A stretch of DNA of 57,592 nt from an uncultured Lachnospiraceae bacterium (GCA_910578405.1 CAJTQO010000020.1:1-57592); one strand, 5' to 3'. Positions 35,553 to 44,806 are shown, counted from the stretch's first letter. Notes: generated from the letters alone by a model not told the origin. Translations and numbers: made by a program.

Positions 35553-35626
35553 TGGAAGCAATGGGGCTCGAACCCATGACCTCTCGCGTGTGAGGCGAAC
35601 GCTCATCCCAGCTGAGCTATGCTTCC
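35553..35626 (-). tRNA. tRNA-Val (anticodon CAC)
   Basis: Read on the minus strand, a complete cloverleaf: acceptor GGAAGCA pairing with TGCTTCC, D arm with AGCTCAGCTGGGATGAGCG, an anticodon stem TTCGC/GCGAG with loop CTCACAC giving anticodon CAC (codon GUG, valine), T33 and A37 in place, and the T arm GGGTTCGAGCCCC. The discriminator base is A at 35553. CCA is not encoded. Single tRNA, not in a cluster. Confidence 0.95.
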
Positions 35627-35694
35627 ATATATATTATTATAGCGCTCTGGTTAGGAAATGCAAGCGGAAATGCTATAGTTTTTCAAAAATTTTA

Positions 35695-35758
35695 CGGTAT
35701 GCCCTGTATTTTCCTTTTTCACGCCTATTGAAAAGAAGGAAAAACACAGGGCATACCG
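35695..35758. repeat. Long imperfect inverted repeat between tRNA-Val and a lipoprotein gene
   Basis: The arm starting CGGTATGCCCTGT at 35695 is matched by an inverted arm ending ACAGGGCATACCG at 35758; inside, pyrimidine-rich TTTTCCTT and purine-rich AAGGAAAA continue the pairing, with a loop of about 9 bases. The stem could reach 25-27 pairs. It may be the terminator of the minus-strand lipoprotein gene; such a stem could also be a small repeat element. Confidence 0.7.
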
Positions 35759-35823
35759 CTACCTACAGTTCTTTTTTAAAGACAAATCAACTTTCTTCGC
35801 TGCCAATATTTGTCAGTTCTTAT

Positions 35824-36585
35824 CTACTTAGTCGCCATTACGGAAGTGATATGCGGATTTACCCCTTCATACCAATACAGGAACCCTTCCATATCAATTT
35901 TGTCACCAATATTCAGCGCTTTAACGGCTTTATAAACCTCTGTGCTGCTGTCGCAAAGATAAGACTCCACGGTGAAGGTGTAAGTCTCCCCATTCAGGGA
36001 AACGTTAAAGTAAAGGTCGTCCCCTTCCTGTCCGGAACCATCCCAGCCGTAGAGGAATGCCACATCGTTTCCGCTTTCATCCTGTCCGGCCGCTTCAACC
36101 GTCATTCCCTTAAAGGAAACGAATTGATTCTGGTGTTTGATTAAGTCTTCCGTGCCAAGAAGGGAAGTGACGTCCTGTGCCTGGGCAATGTAATTCCCTT
36201 CCAATATTTCAAAGCTTCCATCCATGATTTCGACTTCCCCGGACCATTCTCCCTTATAGCCTGTAATTTTGATTTTTGTGCCAGGGGTAAGTTTGGCATA
36301 GTCTTCTTCCGAGCAAGCCATGTTATAGGCAAAGTAAGCGCCGTCCTGATCCTGGGTATAAACGGTAGCCTGGTTTTCCCACCAGGACTGTTTTGCCTGT
36401 ACGTAGGTTTCCACTACAACTTCCGAGTCCAGGGCGGCGGCCATATATTCTTCATAGGTCATTACGCCTTCGGATTTGGCATCCGCAGTCCCGGCAGCTC
36501 CGGCAGAGTCTCCGCCTTTTTGGCCGCACCCGGCAAGGGCAAATGCCAGCGCCGAAGTCAGCAGTAATAGTTTCAGTTTCTTCAT
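35824..36585 (-). CDS. Putative OB-fold-like lipoprotein
   Basis: A 253-residue lipoprotein with signal peptide and lipobox ALAGC (Cys about residue 20). The mature part has two similar strand-rich stretches: TYEEYMAAALDSEVVVETYV...GTKIKITGYKGEWSGEVEI and later NIGDKIDMEGFLYWYEGVNPHI, reminiscent of nucleic-acid-binding-like OB folds seen in exported proteins of Firmicutes. No enzymatic motif. GGGAGGAG precedes the start on the minus strand. It has its own promoter, so it is separate from the ABC transporter genes upstream. Confidence 0.65.
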   Translation of the reverse strand: MKKLKLLLLTSALAFALAGCGQKGGDSAGAAGTADAKSEGVMTYEEYMAAALDSEVVVETYVQAKQSWWENQATVYTQDQDGAYFAYNMACSEEDYAKLTPGTKIKITGYKGEWSGEVEIMDGSFEILEGNYIAQAQDVTSLLGTEDLIKHQNQFVSFKGMTVEAAGQDESGNDVAFLYGWDGSGQEGDDLYFNVSLNGETYTFTVESYLCDSSTEVYKAVKALNIGDKIDMEGFLYWYEGVNPHITSVMATK

Positions 36586-36653
36586 TTCGTTCTCCTCCCT
36601 GTTGCGTTCCCGTTTTGGTTTGACGCAGTTTCCAGTTTATATATACCAAATTA

Positions 36654-36681
36654 AGTATACATGAATTTTGAAAGAAATCAA
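36654..36681 (-). promoter_or_regulatory. Promoter for the OB-like lipoprotein gene
   Basis: On the minus strand, TTGATT (36676-36681) and TATACT (36654-36659) with a 16-base spacer, about 70 bases before the lipoprotein start and right behind the stop of the ABC binding protein. Confidence 0.6.
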
Positions 36682-36685
36682 TAGC

Positions 36686-38278
36686 TTATTGTCGCTTTTT
36701 CACGGCCCGCCAGACCGCATAGCAAAGGAGCAGGCTCCATGCCCCGGCTAATGACCAGAGCAGTGTAAGGGCAGTGCCGGGCAGTTTGCCTAAATCGGCT
36801 TTTCCTGAAAGAGCCTGATTTTGCTGCGCAAGCTGGTCTAAGCGGTAAAGGGAGGAAGTGTCGGCATAAAGCTTCTTGGTATATTCGCCTCCAATATCCT
36901 GCCCTCTGCGGACTGCTTTTACTGTGCTTTCGATTAAGTGTCCGGCAGCGTCGCGCAGGGAGGCGGAACCGGCAAACACAGGCGTAACAAAAGTATGGTC
37001 TACGTGTTCAAGAAGCAGTTTCGCTGCCTTGATTTTCACGTCGTAGTATTCCTTGTTGTTTTCACCGCATCGGGACAGATAATCCTGATATTCGGCGCAG
37101 TTGTGCGCTTTGGAAGTCACCGGAACATAGCCTTCGGTTTCCGAATAGGCAATCTGCACTTCATTGGTGAGAAGGTATTGGGTGAAAAGCCAGGAAGCCA
37201 TCACTTCCTGGGTATCCTCTTTGTTAAAAATGCAGACAGAGGGGCCTTGGGAAATCATTTGCGGGTGGGACGTGTCAAACTGGGGAATAGGCAGGACAGC
37301 AGTTTCAAACCGTACCAGTTTATCGGCGCTGATATCGGACAGCGGGGCATCGGTTCCCATCCAGGTGGCCCCGGCGGTGGAATCAACGGCAAAGATACAT
37401 TGGCCCGCATTTAAAAAGTTGGCAGGATAGCCGGATATTTTAAAAGTGGAGAATGCGTCTGTCTTAGTATGCGCCCCGATGGTTTGAAGCAGTTCGTCTG
37501 TGACAGAGTTGAACAGCAGAATGTCCCCGCTTTCCGTGGAATAGCCGGCTTCCTTTTGTTTCAGCATTTGTATCATCATATTATCCGTTGATTTATAAAT
37601 AAACGGAATCATGACTTTTTGCCCGTTTACCAGAAAAGTCCCTTCTGCGTCCGTGGCCATGGCGGCCTCGGAAACTTCCCAAATGAAATCCCAGGTCAGT
37701 GTTTTTGGCAGTGTATAACCGAGGGCTTCCACATAAGTTTTGTTTACATAGCAGGCTTCGGTGGAGCGCATATAGGGCAGGGCATAATAATGGCCTCCAA
37801 AGGCGCATTCCTCCAGAAACTGAGGGATGATTTCTTCCAGGGATGGAGAAGAAAAACGCAATTGGCTGCCGCCAAGCCCATAGCTTGGGTCCGTAAACAG
37901 CGTTTCCAAAGGAACTACCTGATTGTTTCCGGTCAGATAGGTTGCGATATGGTCAGGATAAGTAATGCAGACGTTTGGAGTGGTGTTGGTTGCAATATTG
38001 GTAATCACATCGTTGTAAATTTTTCCATAGTCGGTATACAGACGCAGATTTACCGTAATGTTTGGGTATAGATTTTCGAAATCGGAAATGGCTTTTTCGT
38101 AAATAGCGGTCTGCGTTTTGTTTGTGTCATTTTTGGCCCAGAAAGTAATTTCGTATTCCCTGGAAAGGTCGAATTCTTCCGGGGGTTGAAAGGCGCTTAA
38201 GCCTTCCTTGCCGTGGCATCCGGTCAGCAGCAGGCTGCTGAGTATCAGTGCAGTGAATGTGATTCGTTTTTTTCTCAT
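36686..38278 (-). CDS. Sugar ABC transporter substrate-binding lipoprotein with C-terminal membrane helix
   Basis: A 530-residue extracytoplasmic solute-binding protein (MalE/ExtC family 1 type). It has a lipobox LLLTGC (Cys about residue 21) and then the usual EITFWAKNDTNKTQTAIYEKA...FENLYPNITV opening and the TPNVCITYPDHIATYL region. Unusually, the last 30 residues (LTLLWSLAGAWSLLLCYAVWRAVKKRQ region) are a clear hydrophobic helix followed by a basic tail, so the protein appears to be anchored at both ends. It is the last gene of the transporter operon and overlaps the permease by 4 bases. Confidence 0.9.
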   Translation of the reverse strand: MRKKRITFTALILSSLLLTGCHGKEGLSAFQPPEEFDLSREYEITFWAKNDTNKTQTAIYEKAISDFENLYPNITVNLRLYTDYGKIYNDVITNIATNTTPNVCITYPDHIATYLTGNNQVVPLETLFTDPSYGLGGSQLRFSSPSLEEIIPQFLEECAFGGHYYALPYMRSTEACYVNKTYVEALGYTLPKTLTWDFIWEVSEAAMATDAEGTFLVNGQKVMIPFIYKSTDNMMIQMLKQKEAGYSTESGDILLFNSVTDELLQTIGAHTKTDAFSTFKISGYPANFLNAGQCIFAVDSTAGATWMGTDAPLSDISADKLVRFETAVLPIPQFDTSHPQMISQGPSVCIFNKEDTQEVMASWLFTQYLLTNEVQIAYSETEGYVPVTSKAHNCAEYQDYLSRCGENNKEYYDVKIKAAKLLLEHVDHTFVTPVFAGSASLRDAAGHLIESTVKAVRRGQDIGGEYTKKLYADTSSLYRLDQLAQQNQALSGKADLGKLPGTALTLLWSLAGAWSLLLCYAVWRAVKKRQ

Positions 38279-39150
38279 CCTTTCGTCCCTCCCCTGGACA
38301 CTCCTTCCATGACCTTCCTGCGGAACACAAGGAACAGGAGGATTAGCGGAATGGATATAATAACCACTGCCGCCATCATGGCGGGTATATTTTCGCGGCC
38401 AAAGCCATTTTCGCGGATTTCCTGAATGCCGTTGGACACCAGGAAATAATTCTGGTCATCCGTAATCAGACGGGGCCATACATAGGAATTCCAGCACTCG
38501 ATGACCTTTAAAATAGTTATGGTAATTAAGGTGGGCCTGGAAATGGGTATCATAACCTTTAACAGGTATTTCAAATCGGACGTTCCGTCTACTTTTGCCG
38601 CATAATACAAACTGTCCGGTATCTGTTCAAAGTTCTCCTTCAATAAATAGATGTAAAAGACGGAGGTGATGGAGGGCAATATAAGCCCGGGGAAGGAGTT
38701 GCGCAAATCCAGGTTGGTAATGGTGACGAAATTGGTAATGACCACAAGTTCATTGGGAATCATCATCAGGGATAGAAAGAGAAGAAACGCAAGATTTTTT
38801 CCCCGAAATTCCAGCCTGGCAAAAGCAAAAGCGGCCAGGATGATGACAAAAAGCATGGCTGTTGTGGTTATTATTGTGAAAAGGGCAGTATTCGCCAGGT
38901 ATTTGCCAAGCGGTACGGCAGTAAAGGCGTCTGCGTAGTTTTGCAAAGTGGGGGAAAGGGTAAAAAATTTCGGAATATACTCCGAGTTGTAGGCGCTGTA
39001 GCTTTTGAAGGAAGTCAGTATCATCCAATAAAAGGGGAATAATACAATAACTGCCCAAAAAGCCAGGAAAAGGTACGTAACGGCAACGCCGATTCGTTTC
39101 CTTGTCATGGCCGTCGTTTGAATTTTTTGATAGTCCATGCTGTTTTCCAT
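38275..39150 (-). CDS. Carbohydrate ABC transporter permease (MalG type)
   Basis: A 291-residue inner-membrane permease with about six membrane helices, of the MalG/binding-protein-dependent transport family. The EAA-like loop that docks on the ATPase is present (YYAAKVDGTSDLKYLLKVMIPISRP). The first helix follows a short basic N-terminus and is followed by SFKSYSAYNSEYIPKF, usual for MalG proteins. AGGAGG is 5 bases before the start on the minus strand. It works with the neighbouring MalF-type permease, the ATPase and the binding lipoprotein. Confidence 0.93.
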   Translation of the reverse strand: MENSMDYQKIQTTAMTRKRIGVAVTYLFLAFWAVIVLFPFYWMILTSFKSYSAYNSEYIPKFFTLSPTLQNYADAFTAVPLGKYLANTALFTIITTTAMLFVIILAAFAFARLEFRGKNLAFLLFLSLMMIPNELVVITNFVTITNLDLRNSFPGLILPSITSVFYIYLLKENFEQIPDSLYYAAKVDGTSDLKYLLKVMIPISRPTLITITILKVIECWNSYVWPRLITDDQNYFLVSNGIQEIRENGFGRENIPAMMAAVVIISIPLILLFLVFRRKVMEGVSRGGTKG

Positions 39151-39201
39151 AATTGCCTCCTGTAGGATGGTATTTTCATTTTCATAGGAATGCGCAGAGC
39201 G

Positions 39202-40170
39202 TTAAGAAGGAATGTTTTTACGGCTGGCCATTAGGTTTATGCAGGTGATGGTAAGCACAATGGCAAATAAAAGGATGGCTGCCGCCGAAGCGTAGGACGG
39301 ATAGCCCCCGCTGTCGCCATACAGCATGTCGTAAACATAACCTACCATAGTATTCATTCCTGCCGCATTTAGATTTGTGCCAAACAGGGCGACGACATCG
39401 CTGTAAGCTTTGAATGCCCCGATAAAGCCTGTAATAACCAAGTAAAAGAGCATGGGCGAAATCATAGGGAGGGTAATGCGCAGGAAAATCCGCAGCCTGG
39501 AAGCGCCATCCACTTTGGCGGCTTGGTAATATTTCTGGTTGACGGAAGCGAGGGCGCTGGTCAGAATCAGGATTTTGAAAGGCATAACCACCCAGATGGT
39601 ATAGAGGCACAGGACAAACATTTTGGCCCAGTAAGGCCCGTCAATAAAATCTACGCCCTGCCCGCCAAAACAGGTGATGAATAGGTTCACCAGGCCGTCA
39701 GAGTAGGGGGTCTTTTTAAAAAGAATCATAAAAACAAGGCCCACCGCCAGTGTATTGGTTACATAGGGCAGGAAGTAAATGGTCTGCAACAGTTCCCGCA
39801 GCGGCCGGATGGCGTTTAAACCTGTGGATAGCAAAAGGGCGAGGACTGTGGATAGAGGGACGGTTACGATAACCAACAGAAACGTATTCCTGACTGCCTG
39901 CAGGAAATAAGGGTCGTGCAAAACATAGGAATAATTGTAAAGGCCCACCCCGAAATAAGTCTGGGAAGCGGAATTATAACCTTCTTCAAAGGAATAAATA
40001 AAAACGTCCATCAATGGGTATACCATGAAAATGCTGAGAAAAAGCATGGCGGGCAGCAGATACAGCCAACCTTTGAGGCCGCTGCCCGTCCGGTTTTGCA
40101 TAGTCCGGCGGAAAAGCCCGCTTCTGTCTGCATGTGCCGAAGAAGGGCGGTGAAAGTTTTTTCTTGTCAT
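39202..40170 (-). CDS. Carbohydrate ABC transporter permease (MalF type)
   Basis: A 322-residue permease with six predicted membrane helices and the EAA loop YYQAAKVDGASRLRIFLRI. The first 35 residues are basic and precede helix 1 (WLYLLPAMLFLSIFMVYPL). AAGGAG precedes the start on the minus strand. It overlaps the ATPase gene by 4 bases and is followed 51 bases later by the MalG-type partner. Confidence 0.93.
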   Translation of the reverse strand: MTRKNFHRPSSAHADRSGLFRRTMQNRTGSGLKGWLYLLPAMLFLSIFMVYPLMDVFIYSFEEGYNSASQTYFGVGLYNYSYVLHDPYFLQAVRNTFLLVIVTVPLSTVLALLLSTGLNAIRPLRELLQTIYFLPYVTNTLAVGLVFMILFKKTPYSDGLVNLFITCFGGQGVDFIDGPYWAKMFVLCLYTIWVVMPFKILILTSALASVNQKYYQAAKVDGASRLRIFLRITLPMISPMLFYLVITGFIGAFKAYSDVVALFGTNLNAAGMNTMVGYVYDMLYGDSGGYPSYASAAAILLFAIVLTITCINLMASRKNIPS

Positions 40171-41288
40171 AATCCATACTCCTTGTTATAGATTCTTTCT
40201 TCCGTTTCTTTATGAAACAGGAAGATTTTCTGTGGAATAAGACGAAAGCGGATAAGGGCTGCTTCCTGACAATGTGTCATCGCCGTCTGGCTTTGTGCGC
40301 TGACAATGGCGCGGACGGTGGGCGCCAGGGAGGCTTTGTGGGTAAAAACCAGGCTGACGTCCCGTCCCATGACTTCTACGCCGTTTAGTTTGCAGCGCAG
40401 CGGGCCGTCCTCCTGACAGACAAAGCCTTCCGGGCGGATGCCGACATAAACCGGCTGGTCAGGGATGCCTTCGAGATTCAAAACCGTGTCATCGCCTAGG
40501 CATAATCTGCCTGCTTTGACCTGGCCGTCAAAAACATTGATAGGAGGAGTCCCTAAGAATTTGGCTACAAACAGGTTGGATGGGCTGTCGTAGACTTCCT
40601 GCGGCTTGCCGGCCTGCTGGACAATGCCCTCCTTCATTACGATAATTTGATCGGAAATGCTCATAGCCTCTTCCTGGTCATGGGTGACAAAGATAGTGGT
40701 AATCCCGGTTTCGCGCTGGATTCTGCGGATTTCCTCCCTTGTCTGCAGACGCAGACGGGCATCCAGGTTGGAAAGCGGCTCATCCAGGAGAAGGGCCTTT
40801 GGCGTTTTCACTAAAGCGCGGGCAATTGCTACCCGCTGCTGCTGTCCGCCGGACAGTTCACGGGGTTTGCGCGCCATCAGTCCTTCAATTTGGACAAGCT
40901 TTGCGGCTGCGGTGGCTTTTTCCAGCATTTGGGTTTTGGTCAGCTTGTCCTTTCCTTTCAGATTCTGTAAAGGAAACAGGATATTCTGAAGGACGGTCAG
41001 GTGCGGGTAAAGCGCGTAATTTTGAAACACCAGTCCGATTCCTCTGTGTTCGGGAGGAAGCGCAGTCACATCCTCCGTTCCGAAAAAAATGTTCCCCTTT
41101 GTTGGTTTCAGCAGACCGCTGATTAAATGCAGGGTAGTGCTTTTGCCGCAGCCGGAGGGGCCAAGCAGGCCAATTAACTGACCGTCCGGAATTTTGAAAT
41201 TGAAATCATGGACGGCGATAACGTCTTCCCTTTTTTTACGGTCGCGGTTTGGAAATGTTTTTGTCAGGTTTTGTAATGTGACTTCCAT
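40167..41288 (-). CDS. Sugar ABC transporter ATPase (MalK/UgpC/MsmX type)
   Basis: A 373-residue ATPase with Walker A GPSGCGKST, Q-loop FQNYALYPH, signature LSGGQQQRVAIARAL, Walker B LLLDEPLSNLD and switch histidine VTHDQEEA. A C-terminal TOBE-like regulatory domain follows (about 240-373). I start at ATG 41288 since the extra 32 upstream residues of the open frame are not conserved; a GGAAAGG lies about 13 bases upstream, longer than usual. Gene order is chemoreceptor, ATPase, permease, permease, binding protein. Confidence 0.93.
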   Translation of the reverse strand: MEVTLQNLTKTFPNRDRKKREDVIAVHDFNFKIPDGQLIGLLGPSGCGKSTTLHLISGLLKPTKGNIFFGTEDVTALPPEHRGIGLVFQNYALYPHLTVLQNILFPLQNLKGKDKLTKTQMLEKATAAAKLVQIEGLMARKPRELSGGQQQRVAIARALVKTPKALLLDEPLSNLDARLRLQTREEIRRIQRETGITTIFVTHDQEEAMSISDQIIVMKEGIVQQAGKPQEVYDSPSNLFVAKFLGTPPINVFDGQVKAGRLCLGDDTVLNLEGIPDQPVYVGIRPEGFVCQEDGPLRCKLNGVEVMGRDVSLVFTHKASLAPTVRAIVSAQSQTAMTHCQEAALIRFRLIPQKIFLFHKETEERIYNKEYGL

Positions 41289-41398
41289 AGTTATGTCCGT
41301 GCCTTTCCATTGTTGCCTATGATATACGGCTGCCCCGCCCATTCCCCCAAGCATAGGGGAAGCGGCAGGGGCCGTTTTCTGCATTAATTTATGAAATT

Positions 41399-43408
41399 TT
41401 AGTATTGGAATCTTGCCACCAGTTCTTTTAACAGGTCGGCCTGGGTGGAGAGTTCAGCGGAGGAGGCGGCGCACTCTTCGGAAGTGGCGGAGTTGGATTC
41501 CACGACTTCTGCAATTTGGGTGATGCCGCCTGCCACTTGGGCTGCGGCTTCCGCCTGGTTGTCGGAGGCTTCGCTGATTTCAGCGATGGACTGGTTGACT
41601 TTCTTGGCGTTTTCCACCACGACTACCAGGGATTCTGCGGCAGATTTTGCCAGCCTGGTGCCTTCTTCCACAGCCATCAAGGAGTTTTGAATCAGGTCGG
41701 CGGTATTTCTTGCCGCTTCGGAGCTTTGCTCTGCCAACAGCCCTACCTGTGTGGCGACTACGGCGAAACCTTTTCCGGCGTCTCCCGCTCTGGCTGCTTC
41801 AATGGACGCATTCAGCGCCAGCAGGTTAGTCTGGTCTGCAATTTCTTCTATGCTGCTGATGATTTCTGCAATTTTGTCGGAAGCTTCGCGGATTCGAAGC
41901 ATAGCTTCCGTATTTTGCTGCATCTGGTGGTTGCTTTCCGTTACCCAGTGGTTCATTTGCTCAACGATGGATTTTGCTTTGTCTGCATGTTCCGCATTGA
42001 TATGTATTTTTTCCGAAATATCAGTAACCGTTGCGGTTAATTCTTCAATAGCGCTTGCCTGGTTAGTGGCGCCGTCTGCCAGCATCTGGGAGGCGCCAGC
42101 CAAATCCTGGGCTCCGCTTCGGACATTTTCCGCGTTGTTGTCGATTTCTTTCATGGCATCGCTTAAAGAATTGACAATGCCACGGAGGGAATCGCTGATG
42201 ACGGAAAAGTCACCGATATAATTGTTATCCACAATAAGCTGGAAATTGCCGTCCGCCAGTTCTGCCAGGCAGGAGCTGATGTCAGAAATAATGGTATTCA
42301 GCTCCAGGATGGTTTCAGAGAGGCAATTCATAAGAGTGGCTGTTTCGTCGTTGGTTTCAGGCGCAGGGACATCGGAATGGAAATCTCCCACAGCTAAAAG
42401 CTTTAGCCGCTCTACGGATGAAATAATCGGTTTGGCGACGGATTTTCCTAACTGGATTCCGTTTCGGATGCCAAGAGCGGTAAAGGCAATGACAAAAAAG
42501 GCGGTAAGGGCCAGGGACAGGTAAAATCTTCCAAGGAATTCCTTGCGGATGGCAGCGACTCCTATGCTCCAGCCATCGGTATCCGGCACAGGGGAATAAG
42601 CCACTACTTTTGTTTTGCCTCCATAGGTATAGGCGCCGACGCCTTTGCCACCTGCTACCATTTTGCTGCAAATTGCGCTGAACTTTTTCAGTTTTGGATC
42701 CGTATCTCCAAGGGCTAAGGTGTCTTCCACCCCAACGATGGAAGAATTGATGTCGGCAATGGTGATGCCGTCAGAATTGACCATAAAGGCTGTGCCGCCC
42801 TCCCCGACCTGTATGGAGCGCATAATGTCATTCAGGCATTCGCCGTCAGGCACATAAACAACGGCGCCTACCGGTTTGGTATTAGGTATGCCGTTTTCCC
42901 ATAGCGGAGCGGCCACTGCAAAGGATACGGCGTTTGTAACCTGGCTGTATGCAGGAGTGGATACATAGGTGTTGCCTTTCATAGCTTCTGTAAAGTAATC
43001 CCGGTCAGAAAGGTCTTTTCCGGAAATTATGTCTATTCCGTTGCTGTCCAGAAGGAAGCCGCCGGACAGGTTGTGGTCCGAAATGCGTTGGTTTAAAATA
43101 GAGCTTTTTTCCTCCGCTGTGCGTTGTGGGTCGGCAAGCCGCGCAATGCTGCCCGTTTCATAGGCGATGGTGATATATTGGTTAATGGCCGCCGACACAT
43201 AGTCCGCCGCTACATCGGAAGTGTTTGCGATGGTTGCCGAGATTGCGCTAATAGATGAAATATAGTTAAGCACAGAAGTGATAATGCCTAAAATAATGCA
43301 ACACAAACTGACGATTTGTCCAAATCGTACGGCAATTCTCTTTTCGATGCTGACAAATTGCCTGTCCCTATTTGTTGTCTGCGTTTTTAGTTTCTTCTCT
43401 TTTTTCAT
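41399..43408 (-). CDS. Methyl-accepting chemotaxis protein, dCache type
   Basis: A 669-residue transmembrane chemoreceptor. After a basic N-terminus, helix 1 (about 27-60) leads to a large exported sensor (about 60-295), which looks like a dCache domain (DLSDRDYFTEAMKGNTYVSTPAYS is the family's ligand-pocket region). Helix 2 (about 297-317) is followed by HAMP and the signalling tip IEEIADQTNLLALNASIEAARAG. No CheR/CheB pentapeptide at the C-terminus. It is just upstream of the sugar ABC transporter, which suggests a sugar or a transporter-related ligand. A 165-base leader follows an extended -10 promoter. Confidence 0.93.
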   Translation of the reverse strand: MKKEKKLKTQTTNRDRQFVSIEKRIAVRFGQIVSLCCIILGIITSVLNYISSISAISATIANTSDVAADYVSAAINQYITIAYETGSIARLADPQRTAEEKSSILNQRISDHNLSGGFLLDSNGIDIISGKDLSDRDYFTEAMKGNTYVSTPAYSQVTNAVSFAVAAPLWENGIPNTKPVGAVVYVPDGECLNDIMRSIQVGEGGTAFMVNSDGITIADINSSIVGVEDTLALGDTDPKLKKFSAICSKMVAGGKGVGAYTYGGKTKVVAYSPVPDTDGWSIGVAAIRKEFLGRFYLSLALTAFFVIAFTALGIRNGIQLGKSVAKPIISSVERLKLLAVGDFHSDVPAPETNDETATLMNCLSETILELNTIISDISSCLAELADGNFQLIVDNNYIGDFSVISDSLRGIVNSLSDAMKEIDNNAENVRSGAQDLAGASQMLADGATNQASAIEELTATVTDISEKIHINAEHADKAKSIVEQMNHWVTESNHQMQQNTEAMLRIREASDKIAEIISSIEEIADQTNLLALNASIEAARAGDAGKGFAVVATQVGLLAEQSSEAARNTADLIQNSLMAVEEGTRLAKSAAESLVVVVENAKKVNQSIAEISEASDNQAEAAAQVAGGITQIAEVVESNSATSEECAASSAELSTQADLLKELVARFQY

Positions 43409-43579
43409 GTTTGCCCCCGTTTCTGCGTTGCTGCCAAAAGTGTTTGAAAATGCATTCCCGTAATCTGCTGCAGTGCAGCCGTTTCGCTGTATTTCTTTAT
43501 GTAGCGCGCCGTTTCAGAAAGTTTTTCAAATACGCTCCAAGGTAGCGCAAAGCATATTGTTATGTTTTCCTATTATTTT

Positions 43580-43588
43580 ATTATATCA
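43580..43588 (-). promoter_or_regulatory. Extended -10 promoter for the chemoreceptor/transporter operon
   Basis: On the minus strand TGATATAAT (TG-N-TATAAT), about 170 bases before the chemoreceptor start. No good -35 at 17 bases. Confidence 0.55.
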
Positions 43589-43631
43589 AATTCCAGCAGA
43601 ATATTCTACTTTTTTTTGAAAAGGAAAAGAA

Positions 43632-44555
43632 TTATAGAGTGGATTCTATGGATGGGCAGACAGCCAAAAGCCGTTCGGCCTCTTCTTTGGTGGCCAGCCG
43701 TTCGGAAAAGGCGCTGGCGCTTCCGGTTGACACACCCATGCGAAAGGCGTGCGCATAGTCTTTTGCGCCTGTCCATCCGGCCAGGAATCCGGCCACCATG
43801 GAATCGCCAGCTCCCACGGCGTTGACGGCCATCCCTTTGGGGGCGTTTAGGAAATGCATCCGTCCTGTGGCGTCTGCCAGGACGGCGCCTTGCCCGCCCA
43901 TGGACGCCAATACGTTTTGGGCGCCCTTTTCCCTTAATTTCCCGGCATAGATGGCAGCTTCCCGTTTGGTTTTTAGAGTGACGCAAAAGAGTTCCTGCAG
44001 CTCCTGCAGATTCGGTTTTACCAGGAATGGCCGGTAGGGCAGCGTAGGGAGGAGCAAATCTTTGGCAGCGTCCACAACAAACAGTATTCCTTTCTTTTGG
44101 AGACGCTGTAAAATATTGCCATAAATGGAAGAGGGCAGCCCTGCCGGGACGCTGCCTGCCAGCACAAGGATATCGCCTGCCTGGAGTTTGTCCAGCTTCC
44201 CGTACAATTTCTCTACGGCCGCCTGACGGATGACAGGCCCTATGCCGTTGATTTCTGTGCCTTCACAATTTTTGATTTTCACGTTGATGCGGGAAAATCC
44301 TTCTTTTATATGGATGAAATCCGTAAACAGGCCCATGTTTTGGACTTCACGTTCGATTTGCTCCCCGGTAAAACCGGCAATAAATCCAAGCGCTGTAGTT
44401 TCTATGCCCAGGTTATGCAAAACAATGGACACATTGATTCCTTTGCCTCCCGGGAATAATCGCTCCGAATAGGTGCGGTTGGTTTTACCGGCGGAAAATC
44501 CGTTTACGGATACGGTATAATCGAGGGATGGATTAAAGGTAACGGTATAAATCAT
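43632..44555 (-). CDS. fruK: 1-phosphofructokinase family hexose kinase
   Basis: A 307-residue PfkB-family kinase that phosphorylates fructose-1-phosphate, or in related LacC proteins tagatose-6-phosphate. It begins MIYTVTFNPSLDYTV, has the sugar-phosphate pocket FPGGKGINVS, the AGSVPAGLP turn, VKPNLQELQEL, and the ATP/anion-hole and catalytic-base motif VNAVGAGDSMVAGF. Usually fruK sits with fruR and a PTS; neither is present here, so the physiological substrate is not certain. It precedes the chemoreceptor gene on the same strand but each appears to have separate control. Confidence 0.9.
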   Translation of the reverse strand: MIYTVTFNPSLDYTVSVNGFSAGKTNRTYSERLFPGGKGINVSIVLHNLGIETTALGFIAGFTGEQIEREVQNMGLFTDFIHIKEGFSRINVKIKNCEGTEINGIGPVIRQAAVEKLYGKLDKLQAGDILVLAGSVPAGLPSSIYGNILQRLQKKGILFVVDAAKDLLLPTLPYRPFLVKPNLQELQELFCVTLKTKREAAIYAGKLREKGAQNVLASMGGQGAVLADATGRMHFLNAPKGMAVNAVGAGDSMVAGFLAGWTGAKDYAHAFRMGVSTGSASAFSERLATKEEAERLLAVCPSIESTL

Positions 44556-44797
44556 GCTTTTGTTCCTCCTTGGCGGTTTTGGCGGCGTGCGCTATTTTTC
44601 TTTCTTCGCTATTCTTTTGCCTCTTTTATTCTACCACGTTGCGCTCTGTTTTCAACGGTCAGAGAAAAAAGATTGGCATTTTGCATGGCAGAAAAAGGCA
44701 TGGGATTCCAGGGCAGACAAAAAAACGGAGAATAAATCTGACCGGTTTTGTTTTTTGTCTGATTTTAATAATTTTCATGGAAAAAAGCTGTTGGTTA

Positions 44798-44806
44798 TGG
44801 TATAAT
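44798..44806 (+). promoter_or_regulatory. Extended -10 promoter for the second chemoreceptor
   Basis: TGGTATAAT (TG-N-TATAAT) with a weak -35, about 120 bases before the chemoreceptor start. The whole 371-base gap 44556-44926 between divergent genes shows otherwise only a 5-base hairpin (CTCTG/CAGAG) near 44645. Confidence 0.6.

Noticed and set aside
35533..36144. Open frame of 203 codons on the plus strand
   Set aside because: It runs through the antisense of the tRNA-Val gene and of a lipoprotein gene, which explains it.
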